Assembly (NCBI RefSeq): GCF_018613195.1 | Contig: NZ_JAGGQQ010000008.1 | Coordinates: 124,001 to 188,000 of the forward strand | Direction of reading: 5' to 3' | DNA: 64,000 nucleotides | Source of the DNA: Bacillus sp. ISL-45 | GTDB lineage: Bacteria; Bacillota; Bacilli; Bacillales; Cytobacillaceae | Shown: positions 9,094 through 18,690 of the stretch, one piece after another | Layout of the letters: each line of letters opens with the position of its first letter | Position numbering within the stretch: the stretch's first letter is position 1 | Position numbers and translations under genes: made by a program | The notes under the pieces: model-generated | Told to the model about the DNA's origin: nothing | The model's input: only the letters and a program-made list of their open reading frames with translations | The model's database searches: none

Positions 9094-9365
9094 GTTTGGG
9101 CTAAAAGTTACTTGCGTAAAGCTCGAAAAATACATAAATAATTTTTCGGTAATACCCTGAAACTTATTCCCTGTGTCTTACGTCTTAGTTAGTGGAAATA
9201 ATTACTATGTAATTTTCGCAATATTCTTCCATGGTAAATCTTCCAAAAATAGAATAATAGTAGTATAATCATCTTGTGTTGTGCTGGTAAATAGCCCATA
9301 AGACAGGAATAAAAAGCTATTTATTTAGCAATTTTATGTTTTATAGGTAGAAAAATGTAAAAAAA
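9094..9365. other. non-coding upstream region of the S-layer gene
   Basis: There is no credible gene here. The stretch is AT-rich and contains a further TATAAT at 9264-9269, with only a weak -35 (TTCCAA) at 17 bases. It could be a second, upstream promoter. Confidence 0.4.
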
Positions 9366-9395
9366 GGTTGAAATATCAACCAAGTTTGGTAGAAT
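9366..9395 (+). promoter_or_regulatory. promoter of S-layer gene with overlapping palindrome
   Basis: TTGAAA (9368-9373), a 16-base spacer and TAGAAT (9390-9395) form a good sigma-A promoter. Its -35 box is embedded in the palindrome GGTTGA-AATA-TCAACC (9366-9381), a possible operator. The resulting 5' untranslated leader would be about 215 bases, long as is usual for S-layer genes. Confidence 0.55.
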
Positions 9396-9549
9396 AGTGT
9401 ACATGTATAGTAACCCTATTTTCTTCTGTCAAATTTTAAGAATCAGAGAAATTAAGATTTTCCGTAATACATAGACAGTGAAAACGATTTCTCAGATTTG
9501 TAAATAGGACGAAGGAATAGACTATAAAACTATTACAACACGTTTTAAA

Positions 9550-9572
9550 TCCGGATCTTACCAATCCGGAGG
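9550..9572 (+). promoter_or_regulatory. leader hairpin overlapping an upstream Shine-Dalgarno
   Basis: A 7-bp perfect stem TCCGGAT/ATCCGGA (9550-9556 and 9564-9570) with a 7-base loop includes the first three bases of GGAGG (9568-9572). That GGAGG lies just before the leader ATG at 9577. Confidence 0.55.
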
Positions 9573-9576
9573 CACC

Positions 9577-9717
9577 ATGAAAAAACCTTATTTACAAAAC
9601 AGGGAGGAAACACAAAATGGCATACCAACCAAAATCTTACCGCAAATTTGTGGCGACTGCTGCTACTGCAACTCTAGTTGCATCTGCAATCGCTCCAGTT
9701 GCAGGCGCTGCATCTAA
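9577..9717 (+). CDS. possible 46-codon leader ORF overlapping S-layer start out of frame
   Basis: ATG 9577 follows GGAGG with a 4-base gap and opens a frame beginning MKKPYLQNREET. It runs past the S-layer ATG (9617) in a different frame and stops at 9715-9717. The last part is Cys-rich only because it reads the S-layer signal-peptide DNA out of frame. The peptide is not recognised; if translated, its role would be regulatory (initiation coupling or competition). It may be fortuitous. Confidence 0.3.
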   Translation: MKKPYLQNREETQNGIPTKILPQICGDCCYCNSSCICNRSSCRRCI

Positions 9718-12073
9718 TTTCACGGATGTTGCTCCAAAGTACAAAGACGCAGTAGACTACCTTGTAGCGAACAACATCACTCAAGGTGCTACAGCAACAA
9801 CTTTCGGAACTCACGAAAACATCAAGCGTGGCGATCTTGCAATCTGGCTTGCAAAAGCTCTTAAGCTTGACACTGCTTCTGCACCAGCTTCTGGTTTCGC
9901 AGACACTAAAGGCACTCGCTATGATGCATCTGTATCTGTTCTTAAAGCTAAAGGAATCGTTTCTGGTAAATCAGAAACTTCTTACGAGCCATCTGCATAC
10001 GTAACACGCGGCGAAATGGCAATTATGCTTTCAAGAGCATATGACCTAACTTCAACTGCAACTGCTCCATTCACTGACATGGGAGCTTATGCACCATATA
10101 TCAATGGACTTTTCGAGTATGAAATCACTACTGGAAAAACTCCAACAACTTTCGGAACTGCTCTTAACATCACTCGTGGAGACCTTGCAATCTTCTTAAA
10201 GCGTGCTGCTGAAGTTGTTAAGACTCCAGTTGTTGTTAGTTCAACTGCTGTAAATGGTAAAGAACTAGTTGTTAAGTTCAACCAAGCGATCGATAAAACT
10301 GATCTTTCTGGTAAAGTATCACTAACTGGTGTAACTTTCGATGAAACTAAGACAGTTGTTTCTGATGATGCTAAAACTGTAACACTAACAGTTGCAGGTA
10401 CTGGAGTTATCGATGTAACTAACGCTACATTAGAAATTGCTCCAATCAAAACTAAAGCTAATGCAGATGTTAAAACTGCTAAATACGTAACTCTATTCTC
10501 TTACAAAGATTCTTCAGCTCCAGCTGTTGCTAAGATTGAAGCTAAAGGAACTGAAGCAGTTGTTACTTTCAACGAAGCACTTGCTACTGAAGGCACTGTA
10601 AGCTTGGATGGCGCTGTTCTTTCTAGCACAGCTTCAACTACTGCTCCTTACTATGTAGTAAGCGGCAAAACTTTGACTGTTAAAAACCTAGTAGCTGAAA
10701 AGTCTTACAAGCTTGACGTTGTAGGCGCTAAAGATGCTGCTGGTAACATGTCTGGCCAAATCACTGTAAACTTCACAGTTGCTAAGCCAGTTGTTGACAG
10801 CTCTAAACCAGCTGTGTCTACATCAGTTTCTGGCAACAAGTTAACTCTTTCTTTCTCAGAAGAAGTTACTGAAGGAACAGTAACAGTTGGTGGCGTTGCA
10901 GTTGATCCTGCATTCGTTGTTGCTTCTGAAGATAAGAAGACTTACACAGTTGACGTACAGCAAGCAGGCTTGTTTGGCGGAACAACATTCTTCACAAGAG
11001 AAGTAGTTGTAAATAACTTCGCTGATACTTCTGCAAACAAAATGGACGAAGTGAAGTTCAACGCAACTTTCACTGCTGACACTACAGCTCCTAGATTTGT
11101 ATCTGCTTCTATCAAGACTCTTGTAAAAGATGATGCAAATTCAACTGCTGACCTTGATGTTATTCTTGTGACTTTTGACGATGCAGTTAAAGCTGGCGAC
11201 CTTTCAGGTGCAGGTGAGCTTGTTATCAAGTCAATCGACGGCATCTTCCAGTCTAACAACACTGTAGACTTAACTACTGCAAACGTAGCTTATGGCTATG
11301 ATGTTGATGGAAAAGACGGCATTAAAGGAAACGAAGCAAATGTTGTAGCAATCGCTTTCGACGCTAAAGAAAAGACTTCATACTCTTTCGAATTAGCTGG
11401 TAAAGTAGTTGCTGATACTTACAACAACAAAGTTGCTGACACAGTGAGCTTCTCTGCAGTTGCTCCTGAGTATTCAACTACTCCATCTTCTGATCTTAAA
11501 GACGTAACTTTCAGTGTTCCTACTTACAACAACACTGACATTACTCTTCAGTTCAACAAAAACATGAGCGATTCAGCAGTAAATGCTTCTAATTACACAC
11601 TAGGCGGCAAAGCTTTACCTGCTGGAACTACTGTAAAGTTTGTTGACAACAGATCTAAAGTTGTTATCACTTTACCGCAAGGTTCTATCACAGCTAACGG
11701 ATCTTACGCTCTTGTAGGTACTAACCTAACTGACGTAAATGGAAACACTCTTGTAAATGGTAAAGTGTCTACTACTCTAACATTGAAAGAGAACGTTGTT
11801 CCAACAGCTACTTCTGTAGTTCTAGCTGACAGCAAAAACTTCACAGTTAACTTCTCTGAAGCTCTTGTTGACACTACTACAGTAACTGGCGTAACTGTAA
11901 AAGTTAACGGAACAGTAGTCACTCCTGCTACTCTAGCAGTTGTAGGTGGAGACCTTAAAGTTACAACTGCTGACAATCTTAAGACTACTGATTCAATCAC
12001 AGTTGAATTCAAAGATACTAACCTAGTTGATGCTAACGGAAACAAAGTTGCTAACAGCACAGTTTCTAAGTAA
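9617..12073 (+). CDS. probable major S-layer protein: three SLH domains plus Ig-like repeats
   Basis: 818 residues. Signal peptide, probably cleaved near residue 31 (APVAGAA). Three N-terminal SLH domains follow (about 33-80, 95-145, 155-200), each with an ITRGD-like motif (IKRGDL, VTRGEM, ITRGDL). The remaining 600 residues are Thr/Val/Lys-rich beta-sandwich repeats of the kind found in SbsC/Sap-type S-layer proteins, with recurring SEEV, FNEAL and DxxGN segments. Only a few preferred codons (GCT, ACT, GTT, AAA) are used, suggesting very high expression. SD AGGGAGG lies 9 nt before the ATG. It should assemble on the CsaB-pyruvylated wall polymer. A strong terminator follows, so it is probably monocistronic. 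Confidence 0.9.
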   Translation: MAYQPKSYRKFVATAATATLVASAIAPVAGAASNFTDVAPKYKDAVDYLVANNITQGATATTFGTHENIKRGDLAIWLAKALKLDTASAPASGFADTKGTRYDASVSVLKAKGIVSGKSETSYEPSAYVTRGEMAIMLSRAYDLTSTATAPFTDMGAYAPYINGLFEYEITTGKTPTTFGTALNITRGDLAIFLKRAAEVVKTPVVVSSTAVNGKELVVKFNQAIDKTDLSGKVSLTGVTFDETKTVVSDDAKTVTLTVAGTGVIDVTNATLEIAPIKTKANADVKTAKYVTLFSYKDSSAPAVAKIEAKGTEAVVTFNEALATEGTVSLDGAVLSSTASTTAPYYVVSGKTLTVKNLVAEKSYKLDVVGAKDAAGNMSGQITVNFTVAKPVVDSSKPAVSTSVSGNKLTLSFSEEVTEGTVTVGGVAVDPAFVVASEDKKTYTVDVQQAGLFGGTTFFTREVVVNNFADTSANKMDEVKFNATFTADTTAPRFVSASIKTLVKDDANSTADLDVILVTFDDAVKAGDLSGAGELVIKSIDGIFQSNNTVDLTTANVAYGYDVDGKDGIKGNEANVVAIAFDAKEKTSYSFELAGKVVADTYNNKVADTVSFSAVAPEYSTTPSSDLKDVTFSVPTYNNTDITLQFNKNMSDSAVNASNYTLGGKALPAGTTVKFVDNRSKVVITLPQGSITANGSYALVGTNLTDVNGNTLVNGKVSTTLTLKENVVPTATSVVLADSKNFTVNFSEALVDTTTVTGVTVKVNGTVVTPATLAVVGGDLKVTTADNLKTTDSITVEFKDTNLVDANGNKVANSTVSK

Positions 12074-12086
12074 TCTCTAAAATAGA

Positions 12087-12122
12087 AAAGAGGATTCTCG
12101 ATAAGAGAATCCTCTTTTTTTT
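12087..12122 (+). terminator. strong intrinsic terminator of S-layer gene
   Basis: A 13-bp perfect stem (arms 12087-12099 and 12105-12117, loop GATAA) runs into a T-run ending at 12122. Confidence 0.95.
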
Positions 12123-12364
12123 CAGCCCCTGGTTGACGGTTCGAATTTGATTAACAAATTCTTAACTTATTGTTAAAATATGCCGCGGTCTGACATCTAA
12201 AGTGAATTTTCTGTAAAAACTTGATGAACTTTAGTGAAAGTTTTAAAGAGTTTAAGTATAATAGGAATTGGGTCGAAATTACTATTTTTTCAATAAGTAA
12301 TTTCTTAATTATCTGAATCTATAGAGGTTTAGATGCCCTATAATTTTAAGGGAGGATTGGTTCA

Positions 12365-14737
12365 ATGGTGTTACAGCATAAGTCTTATCGTAAATTCATT
12401 GCAAGCGCTGCCACAGCGACCATGGTCACAGCTGTAGTAGCACCGGCTATCTCAGCTGCAGGTTTCACAGATGTAACAGAAAGATATTCAGATTCTGTTG
12501 ATTTCCTTTTATCTAAAGGGGCAAAAGGATTCAGCGATTCTTACTTTGGTGTTAATGAAGAGATCAAGCGTATCGATGCTGCAATCCTAACTGCTAAGGT
12601 ATTAGGTTTGGACATCGAAAATGCTCCTGCGTCAGGATTTACAGATGTACCAACTCGTGGAGTAAAAGCAGTAAATGCTCTTAAAGCAGCAGGTATTACT
12701 TCTGGTAAAACGAAAACGACTTTTGATTCCAATAGCCCGATTACTCGTGGGGAAGTAGCAATCTGGCTTCAAAAAGGCTTTGATCTTCACGGTGGAGCTG
12801 ACCTATCCTTTAATGATGTAACAAAAAATTACGAAGCAGCCGTGAAAGCTCTAGTAGCTAATAACGTTGCTAATGGCATGTCATCAGAACAATTTGGTGT
12901 CAATCTTAACGTAAAACGCGGCGATTTTGCTATCTTCTTACATAGATCGTCAAAAGTAGTTACTGCTCCTCCGGTTGTAACACCACCGCCAGTGACACCA
13001 CCAGGCAATGGCGACCCGAACACTAACTATAAGCTTTCATTAATGCATACAAACGATACACATGCTAATCTTGATAACATTGCAAAGACAGTAACTGCTG
13101 TTAAACAGGTAAGAGCAGTAAAGCCGGATGCATTATTATTGAGTGCAGGGGATGTATTCTCAGGAACTCTTTATTTTAACGAGTTTAATGGTTTAGCAGA
13201 CTTAGAATTCATGAATCTTATGAAATATGACGCAATGACATTCGGAAACCATGAATTCGATTCTGGTACCTCTGTGTTGAATAATTTCGTTGAAGCTGCT
13301 GAATTCCCATTCGTAAGCGCTAACGTTGACTTCTCTGCAGATGCTAACCTAAGCGATGACTTTAAAGATGAAGTTTCTACAACTGCGGGTGCAAATGGAG
13401 AAATCTATAACGGCATCGTTAAGGAAGTAAATGGCGAGAAGATTGGTATCTTCGGTCTAACTACTGCCGAAACAGTAGAAATCTCAAGCCCTGGAGAAGA
13501 TGTAGTATTTGAAGACTATATCGAAGCGGCTAAAGAGGCAGTCGCAGCATTTGAAGCTGCTGGCGTTAATAAGATCGTTGCACTATCTCACCTTGGTTTC
13601 ATGGATGGCGGAGGTGACAATGATGTAACGCTTGCCAAGTCTGTAGAAGGTATTGACGTAATCGTCGGTGGTCACTCTCATGACAAGATTACTGCGCCAG
13701 TAATCGATACAACAGGCGAAGAAGCAACTGTTATCGTACAAGCTAACGAATACAATAAATTCCTTGGAACTCTTGATGTAGAATTCGACAAGGATGGCAA
13801 GGTTGTAGGACATTTAGGAAGCCTTATTGATGTTAAGACTGTTGAAGCTGATGCTGAAGCTGCTGCAATGCTGAAGCCTTATGCAGATAAAGTTGCGGAA
13901 ATTAAAGACTTACCAGTAGGTGAAGCAGCGGTAAAACTAGTTGGTGGAAACCCGGCAGCTAGAACAGCTGAAACAAACCTAGGTAATGCCATAACAGATG
14001 GAATGCTGGCAAAAGCGAAGCAAATCAATCCAAATACAGTAATTGCATTGCAAAATGGCGGCGGAATCCGTACTTCAGTAGAACCTGGTCCTCTTACATT
14101 GGGAGAAGTATTGACAGTAATGCCTTTCGGTAACGCACTTGGTATCATGAAACTTACTGGCTCTGAAATTGTAGCAGCACTTGAGCATTCTGTTAAGGAT
14201 GCACCTGCAGCACATGGTGGTTTCCTTCAGGTTTCTGGCATGAAGTTCACTTACGACAGCAGAAAAGACGCTGGTGAAAGAGTCGTATCGGTTTCTGTTC
14301 AAGACAAAGATGGAAACTACTCTTCACTTGTAGCTGATCAAGAGTACTTTGTAGCTACTAACATCTTCACAGCAAAAGGTGGAGATGGTTATGATATGTT
14401 TAAAGTTGCATACGATGAAGGCCGTGTAAGTGAGCCAGGCTTTGTTGATTGGGAAGTTTTCAGTGAGTATGTAAAATCACAGCCAAACCAAACAATCTCT
14501 CCAGTTGTTGAAGGCCGTATCATCGATGTTGCAACAGCGCCAGAAGTAGTAGACGCTGCTAATTTCAATGGAACAGCTGACGCTCCAAATGTATTCGAAG
14601 GTGACGTTAGAGTGGACGTTACTGGCGTAGCTACTCTAGAAAACGCAGTAGTAAAAGGTGACCTTTACCTAAAAGGAAACTCGACTGTCACACTCACAAA
14701 CGTAACAGTTGAGGGCGAAACAATTTTAGAAGACTAA
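12365..14737 (+). CDS. SLH-anchored 5'-nucleotidase / UDP-sugar hydrolase
   Basis: 790 residues. Signal peptide (APAISAAG), then three SLH domains to about residue 200 that resemble those of the preceding S-layer protein, then a Pro linker (PPVVTPPPVTPPG). A calcineurin-like metallophosphoesterase domain follows: MHTNDTHANLDN about 226, GNHEFDSG about 294, GGHSHDKI about 435. The 5'-nucleotidase C-terminal domain has ALQNGGGIRTSVEPG about 562 and FTAKGGDGYDMF. A short beta-rich tail (about 735-790) resembles stacked-strand repeats. It should dephosphorylate nucleotides at the cell surface while tethered to the wall polymer. The next gene is a secreted nuclease, suggesting joint use of extracellular nucleic acid. 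A TATAAT at 12257 lies upstream without a clear -35. Confidence 0.92.
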   Translation: MVLQHKSYRKFIASAATATMVTAVVAPAISAAGFTDVTERYSDSVDFLLSKGAKGFSDSYFGVNEEIKRIDAAILTAKVLGLDIENAPASGFTDVPTRGVKAVNALKAAGITSGKTKTTFDSNSPITRGEVAIWLQKGFDLHGGADLSFNDVTKNYEAAVKALVANNVANGMSSEQFGVNLNVKRGDFAIFLHRSSKVVTAPPVVTPPPVTPPGNGDPNTNYKLSLMHTNDTHANLDNIAKTVTAVKQVRAVKPDALLLSAGDVFSGTLYFNEFNGLADLEFMNLMKYDAMTFGNHEFDSGTSVLNNFVEAAEFPFVSANVDFSADANLSDDFKDEVSTTAGANGEIYNGIVKEVNGEKIGIFGLTTAETVEISSPGEDVVFEDYIEAAKEAVAAFEAAGVNKIVALSHLGFMDGGGDNDVTLAKSVEGIDVIVGGHSHDKITAPVIDTTGEEATVIVQANEYNKFLGTLDVEFDKDGKVVGHLGSLIDVKTVEADAEAAAMLKPYADKVAEIKDLPVGEAAVKLVGGNPAARTAETNLGNAITDGMLAKAKQINPNTVIALQNGGGIRTSVEPGPLTLGEVLTVMPFGNALGIMKLTGSEIVAALEHSVKDAPAAHGGFLQVSGMKFTYDSRKDAGERVVSVSVQDKDGNYSSLVADQEYFVATNIFTAKGGDGYDMFKVAYDEGRVSEPGFVDWEVFSEYVKSQPNQTISPVVEGRIIDVATAPEVVDAANFNGTADAPNVFEGDVRVDVTGVATLENAVVKGDLYLKGNSTVTLTNVTVEGETILED

Positions 14738-14743
14738 TAGAAA

Positions 14744-14776
14744 ATAGCCTCTGGCAAGCGACACGCTGGAGGCTAT
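14744..14776 (+). terminator. probable terminator after 5'-nucleotidase gene
   Basis: An 8-bp stem ATAGCCTC/GAGGCTAT (14744-14751, 14769-14776) is preceded by AAAA and followed only by CTCTATCGAATTTTT, so termination may be partial. Confidence 0.5.
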
Positions 14777-14880
14777 CTCTATCGAATTTTTAAAAGTCAG
14801 ACTTTCGACCTGTGAAAAAAGGTGGCAGGCGCCATCCGAAAAATCACCAACTAAAACTTCTTTAAAAGGAGACTTATTTA

Positions 14881-17800
14881 ATGATTAACCGATCGCAAAG
14901 GAAGTCATTAAGCATTCTGTTAACACTAGCTTTAGTCGTTAACCTTTTCTTGCCTTTTGTTTCACAGCAGGTAAAAGCAGCTACAGTTGCTACTGATTTA
15001 TTCATTTCAGAGTATATTGAAGGCGGCAGCAACAATAAGGCGATTGAATTATTCAATGGTACTGGACATGACGTAAATCTGAAAGAATATAAGTTAGAAT
15101 TATATTCTAACGGTGCGACTACTCCTTCAAATCCTTTAGATTTTGGAACATTAACCGATGCTGAAGCAACATTAGCAAACGGCGAGACTTTTGTTATTGT
15201 CAATGCAGGTTCAGTTGCTGACTTAAAGGCTAAAGGAAATCTGGAACACACCATCACTTATTTCAATGGTGATGATGCAATTGTTTTAACACATAATGGT
15301 GTAGTTATTGACTCTTTTGGCCAGGTAGGTGTAGATCCAGGAACTGCCTGGGGAGCTACAGATGTTAAGACTGTAGACCAAACCCTTGTAAGAAAGACCA
15401 CGGTTACAGTTGGGGATAAAGATCCATCTGACGCTTTTGACCCTGCTACAGAGTGGGATTCACTAGGGAAGGATGTTTTCACAAACATTGGCTCCCACAC
15501 AATGGACGGCTTTTCAGCTGTACCAACTAAAGTATCCTCTGTAACTGCTTCAGTAACAGCTACTGCAGTAAAAGCAGGAACTGAGGTAGAACTGACTACT
15601 ACAACTGAAGGCGCAACAATCTACTACACAGTAGACGGTTCTGAGCCGACAACAGAATCAACAGTATACTCAGCACCGATTACAATCAATGGCGATACAA
15701 CAATCAAGGCATTCGCTGTGGCATCAGACCTTGAAAATAGTGATGTGGCAACATTCTCTTACACAGTTTTACAGCAAAAAACAATTGCTGAAGTAAGGGC
15801 AATGAACACAGGTGATTATGCCCTAACAACTGGTATTGTTACGGCTGTACAAGGCAGAAACATCTTCATCCAGGACGAAACTGCCGGAATCGTTCTTTAT
15901 GGATCTCTTGATGTCCAGCCTGGTGATGAAGTAGAGGCTTCAGGTCAGTTAACAGAGTACAATACTCTTTTAGAGCTAGAAGTAACTTCTGCGGATGTTA
16001 AAGTCCTTGGAAAAAAGGAAATTCCAGCTGCTAAAGAATTAACTGCAGCAGAAATATCTGAACAATATGAAGCTATGCTTATAAAAGTAGGCAAGTCAGT
16101 AGTTGAAAGCTACTCTGGCGGTAACTATACTCTTGTAGATGCAAACGGTGACTCTTATCAGGTCCGTCCAGATGCACAAGAGTGGTTAGAACTTGAAACA
16201 TCTTATGATTCAATTACAGGAGTCCTTGGTTCATATAAAGACGTTTACCAGCTTATGCCTCGTTCACAAGCTGATATCGTCCTTGACCCAAGCTTTGTCC
16301 GTCCAGTAGTGGCTGCGCCGGGCGCTGGTTTCGTCAACGTTGGTGATGAAGTAACATTGACTTCTGATACAGAGGGCGCAACAATTTACTACACAACTGA
16401 TGGCAGTGAACCAACAACAAGCAGTGCTGTGTACAGTGCCCCAATCGAGATTAGTGCTGACACGACGATCAAAGCATTTGCTGTAAAAGAAGGCTTAACA
16501 AGCAGCAAGGTTTATACGTATGATTACATCATTCAAAAAGATGTTGTCCGTATCCATGACATTCAGGGTGCAGGGCACTACTCTAAGTATCAAGGCTTCA
16601 ATGTAAACGGCGTTGAAGGTGTTGTAACCTACGTATTAGACAGCAGGAACTTCTTCATACAAGATTTACAAGGTGACGGAGACGACAAAACAGCTGAAGG
16701 TATCCTTGTATACAAATACAATCACGGATTGACTCCTGGAGATGTTGTAAAGGTTTCCGGAGAGGTTAAAGAATTCCATGTAGAAGGCTATTCTGATAAA
16801 GCAGAAGTTGATCTTCCTTCAACAGAAATCAGTGCATCAACGATTGAAAAAGTCAGAAGCGGCGAAACTCTTCCTACTCCTGTTGTAATTGGTGTTGACC
16901 GCACAGCTCCAACAGAAGTAATTGACAACGATGGATTAGCAATTTTTGATCCAGCAGAAGATGCAATTGACTTTTATGAAAGCTTGGAAGGTATGCTCGT
17001 ACAGGTGGATGATGCAAAAATCGTTGCACCTCAAAGGTATGGCGAAGTTGTCGTGATTCCTGGAACAATGGAAGCTAACACTCCTGCAGGTGGAATGCGC
17101 ATTTCTGAAGGAGACTTCAACCCTGAAAGAATCACAATCGACATGAACGACGACAATTTTATTGCAAAAATGGGCGACCAATTCAATGGTTCCATTACAG
17201 GTGTCATGGGCTACGGCTATAGCAACTATAAGGTTTTAACAAAGAAAACCAGCCTGCCGGCATTAGTTGAAGGCTCAAACACACGTGAAATTACTTCAAT
17301 TGTACCTGCTGAAGGTAAGTTGACTGTAGCTTCATACAATGTTGAAAACTTCTCGCCAAAGGTAGACCCAGCAAAAGTTACAAAGCTTGCTCAAGCAATT
17401 GTAACGAATCTTAAAAAGCCAGATATCGTTGGCCTGACTGAAGTACAGGACAATGACGGCCCAACAGACAGCGGCACAACAGATGGTTCTGAAAGTGCTA
17501 AATTATTGATAGACACAATCGTATCTCTCGGTGGTCCGACTTATGCTTACACTGAAATCGCACCACATGATAAGACAGATGGCGGACAGCCTGGCGGTAA
17601 CATCCGTGTCGGCTTCCTTTACAATACAGAGCGTGTTGAATTAATGGAAGCGCCGAAAGGTACGGCTGACCAGGCAGTGGGCTTTGAAAATGGAAAACTG
17701 ACATTGAACCCAGGCCGTATTGATCCAACAAACCCTGCTTTTGAAGACAGCCGTAAATCACTTGCAGCTCAATTCAAATTCCAGGGCAAGAGTGTCATTG

Positions 17801-18624
17801 TTGTAGCAAACCACTTCAACTCAAAAGGCGGAGACCAGCCGTTATTCGGTAAAAACCAGCCGCCTGTATTGAAGAGTGAAGTACAGCGCATGGAAATTGC
17901 GAAAATTGTAAATGGATTCGTTCAGGATGTAAAAGCAAAGGATCCAAATGCGAACGTCATCCTGTTAGGTGACTTCAATGACTTTGAATGGTCCAATCCA
18001 TTACAAGCATTAAAAGGCAGCGAACTAGTGAACATGGTTGAAAAAGTACCTGCAGACCAAAGATATTCTTACTCTTACCAGGGCAATGCTCAAGTACTTG
18101 ACCATATCCTTGTAACGAAAAATATGGAAGCAGCAACGACTGTTAACATGGTTCACATCAACTCTGGATTCATGGAAGAGCATGGCCGCGCAAGTGACCA
18201 CGACCCGCTATTGATCCAGACTGACTTGAAGGCGATAGAAAAGGTTTATAACAAAGTCTATAACCTTACCGGCTTTAAGACAAAGAAACTAGTAGTTGGA
18301 ACAACAAACAGCTTGATCAACATCGATGCTACTTCAGTCATCACAGACGGCATCTGGCTGAAAAAATCAGCAGATGTAAAAGGCGCTGGCCTTGCTACTG
18401 CATTAGTAGCAATCAGCCCTGCACAAAGCGGTGCTATCATCGAACTAAGCGGAGCAACTGTGAAAGAAGTATTCATCGACAATGCAAATGTCACTGAAAT
18501 ACACGGAGCAGAAAACGTCCAAACATGGAATGTCAAAGACGGCGTAGACACATCCAACATCAAATTCTACGACTCAGAAGGCAACCTGCTTGAATCACCA
18601 TTTCAAATGGCTTTAGCTAGTTAA
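14881..18624 (+). CDS. large secreted nuclease (lamin-tail, chitobiase-C, OB and endo/exonuclease/phosphatase domains)
   Basis: 1247 residues. Signal peptide to about residue 34 (VSQQVKAAT). A lamin-tail domain follows (LFISEYIEGGSNNKAIELFN), then two copies of a chitobiase C-terminal-like module (ATIYYTVDGSEPTT about 243; ATIYYTTDGSEPTT about 500), each followed by an OB-like module (GRNIFIQDE; SRNFFIQDL). The catalytic endonuclease/exonuclease/phosphatase domain spans about 812-1110: VASYNVENFSP, LTEVQDNDG, NHFNSKGGD, LLGDFNDFEW and GRASDHDPLL, which hold the metal and catalytic residues. The architecture recalls YhcR/ExeM-type extracellular nucleases. No SLH or LPXTG anchor is visible in the 110-residue tail. 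RBS AAAAGGAG precedes the ATG. Probably works with the upstream 5'-nucleotidase. Confidence 0.9.
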   Translation: MINRSQRKSLSILLTLALVVNLFLPFVSQQVKAATVATDLFISEYIEGGSNNKAIELFNGTGHDVNLKEYKLELYSNGATTPSNPLDFGTLTDAEATLANGETFVIVNAGSVADLKAKGNLEHTITYFNGDDAIVLTHNGVVIDSFGQVGVDPGTAWGATDVKTVDQTLVRKTTVTVGDKDPSDAFDPATEWDSLGKDVFTNIGSHTMDGFSAVPTKVSSVTASVTATAVKAGTEVELTTTTEGATIYYTVDGSEPTTESTVYSAPITINGDTTIKAFAVASDLENSDVATFSYTVLQQKTIAEVRAMNTGDYALTTGIVTAVQGRNIFIQDETAGIVLYGSLDVQPGDEVEASGQLTEYNTLLELEVTSADVKVLGKKEIPAAKELTAAEISEQYEAMLIKVGKSVVESYSGGNYTLVDANGDSYQVRPDAQEWLELETSYDSITGVLGSYKDVYQLMPRSQADIVLDPSFVRPVVAAPGAGFVNVGDEVTLTSDTEGATIYYTTDGSEPTTSSAVYSAPIEISADTTIKAFAVKEGLTSSKVYTYDYIIQKDVVRIHDIQGAGHYSKYQGFNVNGVEGVVTYVLDSRNFFIQDLQGDGDDKTAEGILVYKYNHGLTPGDVVKVSGEVKEFHVEGYSDKAEVDLPSTEISASTIEKVRSGETLPTPVVIGVDRTAPTEVIDNDGLAIFDPAEDAIDFYESLEGMLVQVDDAKIVAPQRYGEVVVIPGTMEANTPAGGMRISEGDFNPERITIDMNDDNFIAKMGDQFNGSITGVMGYGYSNYKVLTKKTSLPALVEGSNTREITSIVPAEGKLTVASYNVENFSPKVDPAKVTKLAQAIVTNLKKPDIVGLTEVQDNDGPTDSGTTDGSESAKLLIDTIVSLGGPTYAYTEIAPHDKTDGGQPGGNIRVGFLYNTERVELMEAPKGTADQAVGFENGKLTLNPGRIDPTNPAFEDSRKSLAAQFKFQGKSVIVVANHFNSKGGDQPLFGKNQPPVLKSEVQRMEIAKIVNGFVQDVKAKDPNANVILLGDFNDFEWSNPLQALKGSELVNMVEKVPADQRYSYSYQGNAQVLDHILVTKNMEAATTVNMVHINSGFMEEHGRASDHDPLLIQTDLKAIEKVYNKVYNLTGFKTKKLVVGTTNSLINIDATSVITDGIWLKKSADVKGAGLATALVAISPAQSGAIIELSGATVKEVFIDNANVTEIHGAENVQTWNVKDGVDTSNIKFYDSEGNLLESPFQMALAS

Positions 18625-18630
18625 AACAGA

Positions 18631-18669
18631 GTGACAGGCACCTCCCATTTTATGGGAGGTGCCTGTCAC
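18631..18669. repeat. REP-like palindrome, copy 1
   Basis: Perfect 17-bp arms starting GTGACAGGCACCTCCCA, loop TTTTA. It lies 6 bases after the nuclease stop and 21 bases before the transposase ATG, forming the left flank of the transposase gene. Confidence 0.95.
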
Positions 18670-18690
18670 CCCTAAATAGGAGGATATACT

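Noticed and set aside
12333-12437. 34-codon upstream frame overlapping the start of the SLH-nucleotidase, similar in layout to the S-layer leader ORF
   Set aside because: Only a weak AGAGG, no hairpin, a different relative frame and a peptide unrelated to the first; probably coincidence.
14822-14845. GGTGGCAGGCGCC upstream of the nuclease gene as a seventh palindrome copy
   Set aside because: Only about a dozen bases resemble the GTGACAGGCACC core and the partner arm is missing; at most a decayed half.
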